Shown here: positions 21,512 through 28,419 of the stretch, in pieces
Numbering within the stretch: position 1 is the stretch's first letter
Layout of the letters: every line of letters starts with the position of its first letter
Source of the DNA: a virus
DNA length: 29,489 nt
Strand: one strand, 5' to 3'
Virus record (IMG/VR): IMGVR_UViG_3300043775_000270
Span: 1 to 29,489 of that record
Notes under the pieces: model-generated
The model's database searches: none
Seen by the model: the letters and a program-made list of their open reading frames with translations, nothing else
Told to the model about the DNA's origin: nothing
Program-made: the position numbers and the translations under genes

Positions 21512-21562
21512 GTTAATGAAATGTTAATGTTTATTTTTGTATTAAAATTCTTTATATATTTG
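21511..21562 (+). promoter_or_regulatory. promoter P3 with tandem TGTTAA boxes, DNA-metabolism operon
   Basis: The -7 box TATATTTG is at 21555-21562 and a TTG at 21537-21539 is 15 nt upstream. TGTTAA occurs at 21511-21516 and 21522-21527, 11 nt apart, i.e. 44 and 33 nt upstream of the -7 box. The first gene starts 24 nt downstream of the box. Confidence 0.75.
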
Positions 21563-21586
21563 CTTCATAATTAAAAACAATTACAA

Positions 21587-21757
21587 ATGAAAGATTTAAT
21601 CGATTATCAAAGATTCCAAGTTGAAGCATTACAAAAACGTATATGCGAACTTGAAACAAAATTAAACGACGTTAAAGCACATATATTTGAATTATGTGAC
21701 GAAGATTGTCCACAAGAGTACAAAACAATTATTAAACAAAAAACTTACGAATTATGA
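21587..21757 (+). CDS. small coiled-coil protein, 56 aa
   Basis: This is the first gene after P3. ATG 21587; its TGA overlaps the ERF start (ATGA at 21754). The product begins MKDLIDYQRFQVEALQKRIC and is a Leu/Glu/Lys helix with heptad spacing (ELETKLNDVKAHIFELC), then DEDCPQEYKTIIKQ. Three Cys are present. No family is recognised; it is likely a small helical accessory or regulatory protein of the recombination operon. Confidence 0.7.
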   Translation: MKDLIDYQRFQVEALQKRICELETKLNDVKAHIFELCDEDCPQEYKTIIKQKTYEL

Positions 21758-22329
21758 AAAATTTAACATTAAACGAAAAGCTATCTAAAATTCAAGTAGA
21801 ATTTAAAGCTAACAAATCAAAGTTTAATTCTTTTGGAAAATATAACTTCCGTTCTGCTGAAGATATATTAGAAGCGTTAAAACCTTACAATGAAAAGTAT
21901 GGTGTATCTTTTACTATTAACGAAAGTTTAATTTGTGAAAACCCGCCTGTATTGAAATCAACTGCAAGTATTATTGACAATAACGGAATTAACGTTATAA
22001 AAGCTATTGCAATAGTAGGAGTAGATTTGCAACAAAAAGGAATGCAAGTACCTCAACAATATGGTTCTGCATCTTCTTATGGTAAAAAATACGCATTGGG
22101 TAACTTACTTTTAATTGACGACACGCAAGATCCTGATGCAACTAATACACACGGACGAGATAACGCAAAAAGTGCGACAACTGAAGATGACCAAAAATGG
22201 TTAAATGTTAACACACCTGAATTTACAAAAGCTATTGAATATTTAAAAAGCGGTGGAACTATTGAAGTTATCGAAAAAAAGTATAAATTAGCAGCCAAAA
22301 CAAAACAAGAACTTTTAAAAGTTAAATAA
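21754..22329 (+). CDS. erf: ERF-family single-strand annealing recombinase, 191 aa
   Basis: The product begins MKNLTLNEKLSKIQVEFKAN and continues with NSFGKYNFRSAEDILEALKP, then STASIIDNNG, QQYGSASSYGKKYALGNLLL and IDDTQDPDATN (about 122-132). 'KYxxRSxEDIxxAxKP' and 'GxAxSYxxKYALxxLxxIDDxxDxDA' are the defining stretches of the ERF superfamily, which anneals complementary single strands in phage recombination. The C-terminal 60 residues are a variable helical tail. Its partners here are the SSB-like protein, NinG and the RecE-like exonuclease. Confidence 0.92.
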   Translation: MKNLTLNEKLSKIQVEFKANKSKFNSFGKYNFRSAEDILEALKPYNEKYGVSFTINESLICENPPVLKSTASIIDNNGINVIKAIAIVGVDLQQKGMQVPQQYGSASSYGKKYALGNLLLIDDTQDPDATNTHGRDNAKSATTEDDQKWLNVNTPEFTKAIEYLKSGGTIEVIEKKYKLAAKTKQELLKVK

Positions 22330-22348
22330 TTAATTAAATTTTTATATT

Positions 22349-23149
22349 ATGTTTCAAACATTAAAAGCACCAATGACAAATAGCTCAAGTGCAATCGAAG
22401 TAAATAAAGTTTACAAAACAAATGATTTATTAATTTTTAAACCTATTGACGGAAATCGTGTTCCAAATTTACAACACATAAAAAGATTATCTGATTCAAT
22501 TAGAATTTATGGAATGAAATGCAATCCTATTTTAGTAAATGAAAAAATGGAAGTCATAGATGGTCAGCATAGATTAATGGCTGCTAAAGAATCTAAATCA
22601 TTTGTTTATTACATAATTGTAGATGGTTATTCATTAAATGAAGTACATACTTTAAATCTTAATCAAAAGAATTGGGCAAAAAAAGATTTTATGGAAGGAT
22701 ATGCAAATATGGGTATAGAGTCTTATATAAAACTTTCTAAATTTATTGAAAAAAATGATGATTTTGGATTTAGTGATTGTGTTTCTATGTGCAGTAATAG
22801 GTCAGGTGGTCAAACAAAAGATAAGTCGTATATAATAAAACCTGAATTAAGTAAACAGGAATTGTTTGAAGATGGAACTTGGAGAGGAAAAGATTTTGAA
22901 TTAGCACAAGATTGGGCAAATAAAATAAGAATGGTACAAACATATTATTCAGGATATAATAGAAGTACATTTGTAGGTACAATGATAGGACTTCTGCAAA
23001 ACATTAATTTTGATTTTAATGAGTTTATGCATAAATTAAGATTACAACCTACTGCTTTAGTTGATTGTGCTAATCGTGAACAATATAGAACTTTGATAGA
23101 GGATATCTATAATTGGAGAAGTAGACAAAAAATTAATTTAAGATACTAA
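22349..23149 (+). CDS. ParB/sulfiredoxin-fold nuclease-like protein, 266 aa
   Basis: Residues about 35-95 have RVPNLQHIKRLSDSIRIYG, NPILVNEKMEVIDGQHRLMA and a following helix (AAKESKSF), the ParB N-terminal/Srx fold. DGQHR at 71-75 corresponds to the nucleotide-binding box. The remainder (about 110-266) is helical with TLNLNQKNWAKKDFMEGYAN and a Cys/Ser-rich segment; it resembles phage ParB-like proteins rather than plasmid partition proteins. No ParA is present, so partition is unlikely. A regulatory, nicking or CTP-dependent DNA-binding role in replication is possible. The second in-frame Met (residue 9) is an alternative start. Confidence 0.8.
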   Translation: MFQTLKAPMTNSSSAIEVNKVYKTNDLLIFKPIDGNRVPNLQHIKRLSDSIRIYGMKCNPILVNEKMEVIDGQHRLMAAKESKSFVYYIIVDGYSLNEVHTLNLNQKNWAKKDFMEGYANMGIESYIKLSKFIEKNDDFGFSDCVSMCSNRSGGQTKDKSYIIKPELSKQELFEDGTWRGKDFELAQDWANKIRMVQTYYSGYNRSTFVGTMIGLLQNINFDFNEFMHKLRLQPTALVDCANREQYRTLIEDIYNWRSRQKINLRY

Positions 23150-23206
23150 TAAAACCTGAATAGCCGACAACAGTAAAAAAAGGTAGGCAAAGTAAAATTA
23201 AATATT

Positions 23207-23500
23207 ATGAGTTCAATTATCAATTTGAGCATTAGAGTTGACAAACTACCAAAAGAAAAGTTTGTAATGGGTAAAGATGGAGCAGTCTATTATAACTGCA
23301 CATTAAACATTAACGATGAAGCAAACCAATGGGGTCAAAACGTATCGTTAACTGATTCACAAACCAAAGAAGAACGTGAAGCTAAAAAACAAAAGAACTA
23401 TCTCGGAAATGGTTCAGTTGTTTGGACTGATGGAAACATTAAAGCAGTTAAAAAAGAAACTGCAACGCAACAAGCAGTAGAAGTGGATTTACCATTCTAA
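23207..23500 (+). CDS. single-stranded DNA-binding-like protein, 97 aa
   Basis: A short beta-rich protein: MSSIINLSIRVDKLPKEKFV, KDGAVYYNCTLNINDEANQW, GQNVSLTDSQ, NYLGNGSVVWTDG, and a C-terminus ending VEVDLPF. The acidic-hydrophobic tip DLPF resembles the DD(I/L)PF tip by which bacterial SSBs recruit partners. Size is below cellular SSB but fits compact phage SSBs. Placement between recombination genes and a helicase-like ATPase fits a role in coating single strands. Terminator T5 follows directly. Confidence 0.7.
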   Translation: MSSIINLSIRVDKLPKEKFVMGKDGAVYYNCTLNINDEANQWGQNVSLTDSQTKEEREAKKQKNYLGNGSVVWTDGNIKAVKKETATQQAVEVDLPF

Positions 23501-23507
23501 ATTAATC

Positions 23508-23532
23508 GGGTAGTGTAAAAGCTACCCTTTTT
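23508..23532 (+). terminator. intrinsic terminator T5 after the SSB-like gene
   Basis: GGGTAGT (23508-23514) pairs with GCTACCC (23521-23527), 7 bp with one T-G wobble and loop GTAAAA, followed by five T (23528-23532). No promoter box is obvious before the next gene, so read-through is likely partial. Confidence 0.88.
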
Positions 23533-23550
23533 AAATCAATTAAAAAGACG

Positions 23551-24402
23551 ATGACAGAACAAGAAACGATCAATAGAATGATGATGCAAGTGCTTGAAGA
23601 AGATTGCTACATTAACCCTGAACAAGAAATAGAATATCCAATACCTGCTTTGTCTTTTGGTGAAAAGGAATACGAAACAAAAGATGGTTATAAAACATAT
23701 CCAATTCCTATTGGAACTTATGGTAACTTTAGTTTTATTCAAGCACCACCTAAATCAAAGAAAACGTTCTTTATATCGCTTTTAAGCGCAGTTTATATGA
23801 AAAACGAATTACAGGGATTTGGTGGTAAATTAAGAGGTAACAGGCAAGATAAACACGTTATACATTTTGACACCGAGCAAGGAAATTTTCACGCTTCAAT
23901 GGTTTTTAAAAGACCATTACAAATGACAGGTTTAAAAGATGATAAATACCATACTTACGCATTAAGACAATTAGGATTTAAAGAAAGAGTTTTATTTATT
24001 GAATATATACTTTATGATAAATTAGAAGGTCAAGATATTGGTTTGGTTATTATTGATGGTATTGCAGATTTATGTTCCGATGTTAATAGCATAGAACAAG
24101 CAAGTGAAGTAGCACAACATTTAATGCGTTGGTCAAAAGAATTGAATTGTCACATAGTAACAGTTATTCACTCAAACTTTGGAACTGATAAACCAACAGG
24201 GCATTTAGGATCGTTCTTGGAAAAGAAAGCAGAAACACAAATACAATTAGAACTAAACACAGTAAATAAAGAACTTGTTAAAGTAAGTTGCAAAAGAAGT
24301 AGAAACGCAAGTTTTGAAGATTTTAATTTTAAAGTTAACAATTTTGGTTTACCACAAGTAGAAGGTGATTTATATGATATACTAAAAGATATAAAAATAT
24401 GA
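23551..24402 (+). CDS. RepA/AAA_25-like RecA-fold ATPase (helicase type), 283 aa
   Basis: The core is a RecA-fold NTPase. A P-loop-position segment SFIQAPPKSKKTFFISLLSA (61-80) is followed by VIHFDTEQGNFHA (103-115), Walker B LVIIDGIADL (165-174) and sensor-like VTVIHSNFG (203-211). LGSFLEKKAETQIQLEL matches the 'GSxxLxxKxxxxxxL' stretch of RepA-like hexameric helicases. The P-loop is degenerate: A65PPKSKKT72 instead of GxxxxGKT/S. Known Bacteroidota relatives, as I recall, also have 'GKAKSRKS' forms, so it may still bind ATP. It is the only helicase-like gene seen and could unwind phage DNA at the origin. Its TGA overlaps the methyltransferase start. Confidence 0.75.
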   Translation: MTEQETINRMMMQVLEEDCYINPEQEIEYPIPALSFGEKEYETKDGYKTYPIPIGTYGNFSFIQAPPKSKKTFFISLLSAVYMKNELQGFGGKLRGNRQDKHVIHFDTEQGNFHASMVFKRPLQMTGLKDDKYHTYALRQLGFKERVLFIEYILYDKLEGQDIGLVIIDGIADLCSDVNSIEQASEVAQHLMRWSKELNCHIVTVIHSNFGTDKPTGHLGSFLEKKAETQIQLELNTVNKELVKVSCKRSRNASFEDFNFKVNNFGLPQVEGDLYDILKDIKI

Positions 24403-25265
24403 TAGTTTTAAGTTTATTTAATGGAATGAATACAGGCAGACAAGCATTGGAGAATGTCGGTATTAAAGTAGATAAATATTATTCAAGCGAAATTAAACCT
24501 TACGCTATTGAATTAACTCAATATCATTTTCCTGATACTATACAAGTTGGTGATGTTACCAAATGGAAAGAATGGGACATTGATTGGAAAAGTATAGATT
24601 TAGTTTTAAGTGGTTCACCTTGTCAAGATTTATCTGCAGCAGGTAAACGTGCAGGAATAAATGGCAGTAAAAGTAGTTTGTTTTTTACTTTTATTGAAAT
24701 ATTAGAACACATAAAATCTTTAAATCCAAATGTATTATTCCTTCAGGAAAACGTAGGTAGTGCTTCTAAATTGGATGTTGGTATTATGTCGAGAGCTTTA
24801 GGTGTTTATCCTGTTAGAATTAATTCGAGTTTAGTTACTGCTCAATTAAGAGATAGATATTATTGGAGTAATATAAGAACAAAAGCTGATGGAATGTTTG
24901 GCGATATTATAACTGATATACCATTACCAAAAGATAAAGGAATACTTTTAAAAAACATTATTACAAGTGGTGATGTAGATAGAAATAAAAGCAGATGTTT
25001 AATAGAAAGATATATTGGTGCAATTCCTAAAAATCACGATGCTATACAAAGGCACTTAAATGAAAGAGTTGAATTTGGTTCATATACTGTAGTTAAAGAA
25101 GGTGATTTATTAAGAGCATTTAATAAAACTGAAATGTGCAGATTGCAGGGTTTTCCTGATAATTATTGTGATATACTTACAACAGAGAAATCAGGTAGTT
25201 TACTTGGCGATGGATGGACTTTACCTATAATAGAGCATATTTTTAGCTTTATAAATAAATGTTAA
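24399..25265 (+). CDS. C5-cytosine DNA methyltransferase, 288 aa
   Basis: All key motifs are present. Motif I is LSLFNGMNTG (4-13), motif IV is GSPCQDLS (72-79) with catalytic C75, and motif VI is QENVGS (116-121). Motif VIII is QLRDRYYW (149-156), motif IX is RLQGFPDNY (248-256), and motif X is LLGDGWTLP (268-276). It transfers a methyl group from S-adenosylmethionine to cytosine C5. The N-terminal wording (LSLFxGxxTG...VDxYxxSE) resembles DNMT3-type enzymes more than Dcm/HhaI. The target-recognition region between VIII and IX is short. No cognate endonuclease is adjacent; protecting phage DNA from host restriction is the simplest role. It is coupled to the ATPase by ATGA. Confidence 0.93.
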   Translation: MIVLSLFNGMNTGRQALENVGIKVDKYYSSEIKPYAIELTQYHFPDTIQVGDVTKWKEWDIDWKSIDLVLSGSPCQDLSAAGKRAGINGSKSSLFFTFIEILEHIKSLNPNVLFLQENVGSASKLDVGIMSRALGVYPVRINSSLVTAQLRDRYYWSNIRTKADGMFGDIITDIPLPKDKGILLKNIITSGDVDRNKSRCLIERYIGAIPKNHDAIQRHLNERVEFGSYTVVKEGDLLRAFNKTEMCRLQGFPDNYCDILTTEKSGSLLGDGWTLPIIEHIFSFINKC

Positions 25266-25284
25266 TAACTTATTAATAAATTTG
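25260..25284 (+). promoter_or_regulatory. weak promoter candidate P5
   Basis: TAAATTTG (25277-25284) matches TAnnTTTG and ends four bases before ATG 25289; TGTTAA at 25260-25265 is 17 nt upstream of it, the same spacing as at P2. No -33 TTG is visible. In this A/T-rich sequence a chance match is possible. Confidence 0.35.
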
Positions 25285-25288
25285 AACA

Positions 25289-25585
25289 ATGGAAAACTTG
25301 ACAATTAAAAATCATTTACAAGAATTAAAAGTAAGCACATCAAGAATGTTAGTTTACAATTCCGATAATAGCGAGTTGTTATCTTACTTTAAAGACGTTG
25401 TATTTAAAATAGATATGATAGAACAATTATTGCAAGTTGATTCTATTATTGATTGGAATGCTATCGAAGGTGCTTACAAATCAATTCTAAATTTAGATAG
25501 TGAATTAACAAACGTTGAAATAAATATTGCTTTAAAACCTGCAAAAGAAAAAAAGGTTGGAAAAATAACTGCTAAACTATTTTAA
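25289..25585 (+). CDS. hypothetical helical protein, 98 aa
   Basis: The product begins MENLTIKNHLQELKVSTSRM and is mostly helical and acidic (SDNSELLSYFKDVVFKIDMI, VDSIIDWNAIEGAYKSIL). It ends in a Lys-rich stretch (KPAKEKKVGKITAKLF). No domain recognised. It has a possible own promoter (P5) and is followed after one base by a small membrane protein gene. Confidence 0.65.
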   Translation: MENLTIKNHLQELKVSTSRMLVYNSDNSELLSYFKDVVFKIDMIEQLLQVDSIIDWNAIEGAYKSILNLDSELTNVEINIALKPAKEKKVGKITAKLF

Positions 25586-25586
25586 T

Positions 25587-25778
25587 ATGATTTATGTAAT
25601 TCTTGGGTTAATAGTTTCTTTATTGCTTTGGGCCGACCAAACAGGAAAAGAAATTCAAATAGCATCAATACAAGGTTTTATGGTAGGTGTTCTTTATGAT
25701 TGTGACGAACAAGATGAAGAAAAATATTATACTATTCAAATCCTGTTAGGTGTTTTGTCAATTAACATATATTGGTAA
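25587..25778 (+). CDS. small membrane protein, 63 aa
   Basis: The N-terminus MIYVILGLIVSLLLWAD is a membrane segment or uncleaved signal anchor. The middle is acidic (LYDCDEQDEEKYYTIQ) and the C-terminus IQILLGVLSINIYW is a second hydrophobic segment. I recall similar proteins ('GFMxGxLYDxEExxxxxYHTxQxLLGxxSxNIxW') near sigma-like genes in Bacteroidota phages, with no function. It could be an envelope or exclusion factor. It directly abuts the sigma-like gene (TAA then ATG). Confidence 0.6.
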   Translation: MIYVILGLIVSLLLWADQTGKEIQIASIQGFMVGVLYDCDEQDEEKYYTIQILLGVLSINIYW

Positions 25779-26291
25779 ATGGAAATATTAGAACGAGTTG
25801 CAAAGTATCACAAAGATTGGGTAGAACTTGCTGAAGTGTTTGACAAAGATTTTGCAGAAGATATAGTACAAGAAATGTACCTGCTACTGCATAAATACAA
25901 AGTTACCGAGCAACAAATGTTTACTAACGACAAACCAAATCGTGGTTATGTTTTTATAATAATTAGAAACATACACTTTCAACTTCATAATATTAGAAAG
26001 CGTATTGATAAATGCGAATTGAATGATGAAGTTTACCATTTAATTGATGATTATTCTGAAGAAAAAGAAATTGAATGGGATGACTTTAGAACAAAAGCTG
26101 AAGATGAGGTTAATAGTTGGGAATGGTACGATAAAAAGCTATTTACTTTATACCGAGATAATAAAACATCAATAAGAAAATTAGCAAAAGAAACAGGAAT
26201 ATCATTTGTAAGTATATTTCACACATTAAAAGCTAACAAACAAAAACTTAAAAGATTATTACAAGACGATTACGATAACTTAAAACTTTAA
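25779..26291 (+). CDS. sigma-70-family (ECF-like) protein, 170 aa
   Basis: Residues about 20-75 resemble sigma region 2: FDKDFAEDIVQEMYLLLHKY, then NRGYVFIIIRNIHFQLHNIR. Residues about 116-162 form region 4: WYDKKLFTLYRDNKTSIRKL, AKETGISFVSIFHTL and ANKQKLKRLL, with the helix-turn-helix at 129-150. 'EDIxQExxLxL' plus a C-terminal HTH is the ECF/phage sigma pattern. It could direct host RNA polymerase to phage promoters, perhaps late ones that lack the standard TAnnTTTG box. An anti- or pseudo-sigma role cannot be excluded because region 2 is divergent. Confidence 0.7.
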   Translation: MEILERVAKYHKDWVELAEVFDKDFAEDIVQEMYLLLHKYKVTEQQMFTNDKPNRGYVFIIIRNIHFQLHNIRKRIDKCELNDEVYHLIDDYSEEKEIEWDDFRTKAEDEVNSWEWYDKKLFTLYRDNKTSIRKLAKETGISFVSIFHTLKANKQKLKRLLQDDYDNLKL

Positions 26292-26295
26292 AAAA

Positions 26296-26673
26296 ATGGC
26301 AAGACAAAGAAAATCAAAAGGACTTGGTGATACAATAGAAAAAATCACTGAAGCAACAGGAATTAAAACAGTAGTAGAAGCAATTTCGGAAGCTACAGGA
26401 ATCGACTGCGGTTGTGGTGAACGTAAAGACTTATTAAACAAATTGTTTCCTTACAAACAAGCTGAATGTTTAACCGATGAAGATAACGAATGGTTAACTA
26501 ATTTCTTTTCGATAACTAATAATCAGTTAACACCGAAGCAACAAAACAAGGTTACTGAAATTTACAAGAATGTATTTAACGAAAAAATACAACCTTCAAA
26601 TTGTGGTTCTTGTTGGAGAGATAAAATAAACGATCTTAAAAGAGTTTACGACACGCAAAATGCAAGTAAATAA
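26296..26673 (+). CDS. conserved phage protein with Cys pairs, 125 aa
   Basis: The basic N-terminus MARQRKSKGLGDTIEKITEA is followed by a near repeat of ITEATGIK as ISEATGID. Then come C38-G-C40 with GERKDLLNKLFPY, C58, and C103-G-S-C106 with WRDKINDLKRVY. I know the wording 'DCGCxERKxxLNxLFPY...CxSCxRxxIxxLxxxY' from many Bacteroidota phages; no function was assigned. The Cys pairs could bind zinc or iron. It lies between the sigma-like gene and the nuclease-like gene and overlaps the latter by 14 nt. Confidence 0.75.
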   Translation: MARQRKSKGLGDTIEKITEATGIKTVVEAISEATGIDCGCGERKDLLNKLFPYKQAECLTDEDNEWLTNFFSITNNQLTPKQQNKVTEIYKNVFNEKIQPSNCGSCWRDKINDLKRVYDTQNASK

Positions 26674-27319
26674 ACAGAATAGATTTGAAGTAACATTTGA
26701 CAAATCAAAATTCAGCTTATTAAACAAAGACAGAAAGATTTCGTGGTTGTTTAGAAGTTCTGAAGTTGGAAAATGTGCAAAGATATTCGATGACTATTAT
26801 AATTCCGAACAAGTATTAACTCCAAAAGGTTGGTTCTTGTTTTATAAATCAGTAATGGGTGTTGACATACTAAAAGAAGTTTCTAATAAAATAATGGAAA
26901 TAACAAAATTAGATGAAGACACCTGTTTTCAATATACAAAGTTTAGAGTACTTGGTCAAACTTGGAATGGTATGTTAAACGAAATAGATTTAATCAATGA
27001 ACTAAAACAAGAATTTCCAAACATTGAATTTAGAAAAGCTGATTACAATTTAGACGAAAACTATTTTACTGATTGGGAAGCGTATAGTAATGGGAAGTTA
27101 TTTTTAGGTTTACAAATTAAACCAATAACGTATCAGTATATGAATACTCAATATCAGAATCAAGCCAAGTTAAATCACGAAGCACAAAGACAAAAGTATA
27201 AAGATGAATTTAAAGTCCCGCATTTTTTAATATATTACGAAAACAATAAATTGCAAGACAAACAAAAAGTAATAGATAGAATAAACACATTATTAATAAA
27301 TTTAATAGAAGTTAGATGA
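26660..27319 (+). CDS. MjaI-like restriction endonuclease/PD-(D/E)XK-type nuclease, 219 aa
   Basis: Central residues read FRVLGQTWNGMLNEIDLINE (95-114), FPNIEFRKADYNLDENYFTD (119-138), then WEAYSNGKLFLGLQIKPITY (139-158). This resembles what I know of MjaI-family restriction endonucleases. The D138...Q152-I-K154 arrangement could be the PD-(D/E)XK core with Gln in place of Glu/Asp. MjaI itself cuts CTAG; the present protein's specificity is unknown. Relatives are annotated in some flavobacterial phages, by recollection. The C-terminal half is Gln/Lys-rich and helical (HEAQRQKYKDEFKVPHFLIY). It has no adjacent cognate methyltransferase; the C5 enzyme is 1.4 kb upstream. It could degrade host or rival DNA if the phage lacks its sites. 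Start ATG 26660 overlaps the previous gene. Confidence 0.5.
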   Translation: MQVNKQNRFEVTFDKSKFSLLNKDRKISWLFRSSEVGKCAKIFDDYYNSEQVLTPKGWFLFYKSVMGVDILKEVSNKIMEITKLDEDTCFQYTKFRVLGQTWNGMLNEIDLINELKQEFPNIEFRKADYNLDENYFTDWEAYSNGKLFLGLQIKPITYQYMNTQYQNQAKLNHEAQRQKYKDEFKVPHFLIYYENNKLQDKQKVIDRINTLLINLIEVR

Positions 27320-27678
27320 GCGCAATAGAAAACCCAATACAATTAGAGTATTTAAAGCAAGTGATACTTTCACAACTGCTTTTAGAATGTAACGAAAATT
27401 TACGCTTTACAATACAATATAAGCAACAAATTAAGAATAGAATTAATAACCTAAACAAAGACTTGGAAAGTGTCGTACATAAAGAATACACAAGTATTTA
27501 TAAAACCGATCCTGAAATGACTACAAACATTTTAAGCAAGATTGAAAGTTTGGTTACTAAATTAAGTACTTCAACACTTGACGAATTAATTATGATTGAC
27601 GCAATAATTGAAAAGTACAACGATAACAAAGAATGGTTTAAAGAATACGCTGAAGCTGAATTTTTAAAAATAAACTAA
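27316..27678 (+). CDS. hypothetical helical protein, 120 aa
   Basis: ATG 27316 overlaps the nuclease stop (ATGA). The product begins MSAIENPIQLEYLKQVILSQ and is all-helical with a probable coiled coil (NENLRFTIQYKQQIKNRINN, LNKDLESVVHKEYTSIY), then ILSKIESLVTKLSTSTLDEL. I recall this kind of protein as frequent in flavobacterial phages, unannotated. Coupling to the nuclease gene makes an accessory role possible. Confidence 0.65.
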   Translation: MSAIENPIQLEYLKQVILSQLLLECNENLRFTIQYKQQIKNRINNLNKDLESVVHKEYTSIYKTDPEMTTNILSKIESLVTKLSTSTLDELIMIDAIIEKYNDNKEWFKEYAEAEFLKIN

Positions 27679-27908
27679 TGAGCAAGATAACACCAATGCA
27701 TTATATGACAGAATCAAGAATTGACGTTATAGACTTTTGTAAAATGTACGATATGAATTTTAATCGTGGCAATATAGTTAAGTATTTAGCACGAGCAGGT
27801 AAAAAAGATAACGAACTTGATGACTTACGAAAGGCATTAAACTACTTGATGCGGGAAATAGAACACCACGAAAAGTTGCAGGAACAATGGATTGAAAATA
27901 ATAAGTAG
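27678..27908 (+). CDS. DUF3310 protein, 76 aa
   Basis: The product reads MSKITPMHYMTESRIDVIDF, then NFNRGNIVKYLARAGKKDNE and LDDLRKALNYLMREIEHHEK. 'HY..xxxxIxVIDFxxxxxxxFxxGNxxKYxxRAGKKxxxxxDLxKAxxYLxxEI' is the DUF3310 family (Pfam-defined, common in phages and sometimes labelled SaV-like or nucleotide kinase). The molecular role is not established. It ends the long operon that began at P3 and is followed directly by terminator T6, whose stem begins inside the stop region. Confidence 0.88.
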   Translation: MSKITPMHYMTESRIDVIDFCKMYDMNFNRGNIVKYLARAGKKDNELDDLRKALNYLMREIEHHEKLQEQWIENNK

Positions 27909-27927
27909 GGTAACACCTACTTTTTTT
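27904..27927 (+). terminator. intrinsic terminator T6
   Basis: AGTAGG (27904-27909) pairs with CCTACT (27916-27921) around loop GTAACA, followed by T through 27927. The stem overlaps the stop codon of the DUF3310 gene. Confidence 0.9.
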
Positions 27928-27949
27928 ATCTTTTAATGCTACGCATTTA

Positions 27950-28000
27950 TGTTAAAGTTTTGTTAAAATGTTAATAAGTAAAAAATAAGTTATATATTTG
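27950..28000 (+). promoter_or_regulatory. promoter P4 with three TGTTAA boxes
   Basis: The -7 box TATATTTG is at 27993-28000. TGTTAA occurs at 27950-27955, 27961-27966 and 27969-27974; the first two are 11 nt apart and lie 43 and 32 nt upstream of the box. ATGTTAAAGTTTTGTTAAA (19 nt) is identical to the sequence at P1. No good -33 TTG is present, so an activator may be needed. Confidence 0.7.
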
Positions 28001-28023
28001 TTGAAACAATTAAAAACAAGTAT

Positions 28024-28212
28024 ATGGAAACATTTAAGTATCGTAATCAAGAAATCCAAGTTGATTACTACACAGTAGAAGTAAAAGGCGACCAAGTGCC
28101 TGATGTTATTATTAGTTCAGTATTTTATCAAGGTACTGATATAACAATGGTATTATCGCAAAAAGACGAACAAGAAATATTAGAAACAATTTACGATAAA
28201 CTAAACAACTAA
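28024..28212 (+). CDS. hypothetical protein, 62 aa
   Basis: This is the first gene after P4. The product METFKYRNQEIQVDYYTVEV contains DVIISSVFYQGTDITMVLSQ and an acidic helix EQEILETIYDKLNN. It looks like a compact beta-beta-alpha fold. No family recognised. The stop is directly adjacent to the next start (last A of TAA is the A of ATG). Confidence 0.65.
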   Translation: METFKYRNQEIQVDYYTVEVKGDQVPDVIISSVFYQGTDITMVLSQKDEQEILETIYDKLNN

Positions 28213-28418
28213 TGAAAACAGAAATTATAAACGATTTAGATATCTTAATTCAATTAAGCAAAGATTTAGATAACGCATATATGAAAAACAAATTGCGTAA
28301 TATTAAAAAGCTATTATTAGAAGAATGGAACGAATCAGATTTGTACCAAGAACAAATAAAAGAAGTTTTAAGGCACGATGAAACAATGAACAATTTAAAC
28401 AACATAAAAATAAGATAA
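28212..28418 (+). CDS. hypothetical helical protein, 68 aa
   Basis: ATG 28212 overlaps the previous stop (TAATG). The product is one or two charged helices (ILIQLSKDLDNAYMKNKLRN, IKKLLLEEWNESDLYQEQIK). No domain recognised; likely a small early protein. It lies one base upstream of the exonuclease gene. Opposite-strand frames across it are antisense shadows. Confidence 0.65.
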   Translation: MKTEIINDLDILIQLSKDLDNAYMKNKLRNIKKLLLEEWNESDLYQEQIKEVLRHDETMNNLNNIKIR

Positions 28419-28419
28419 T

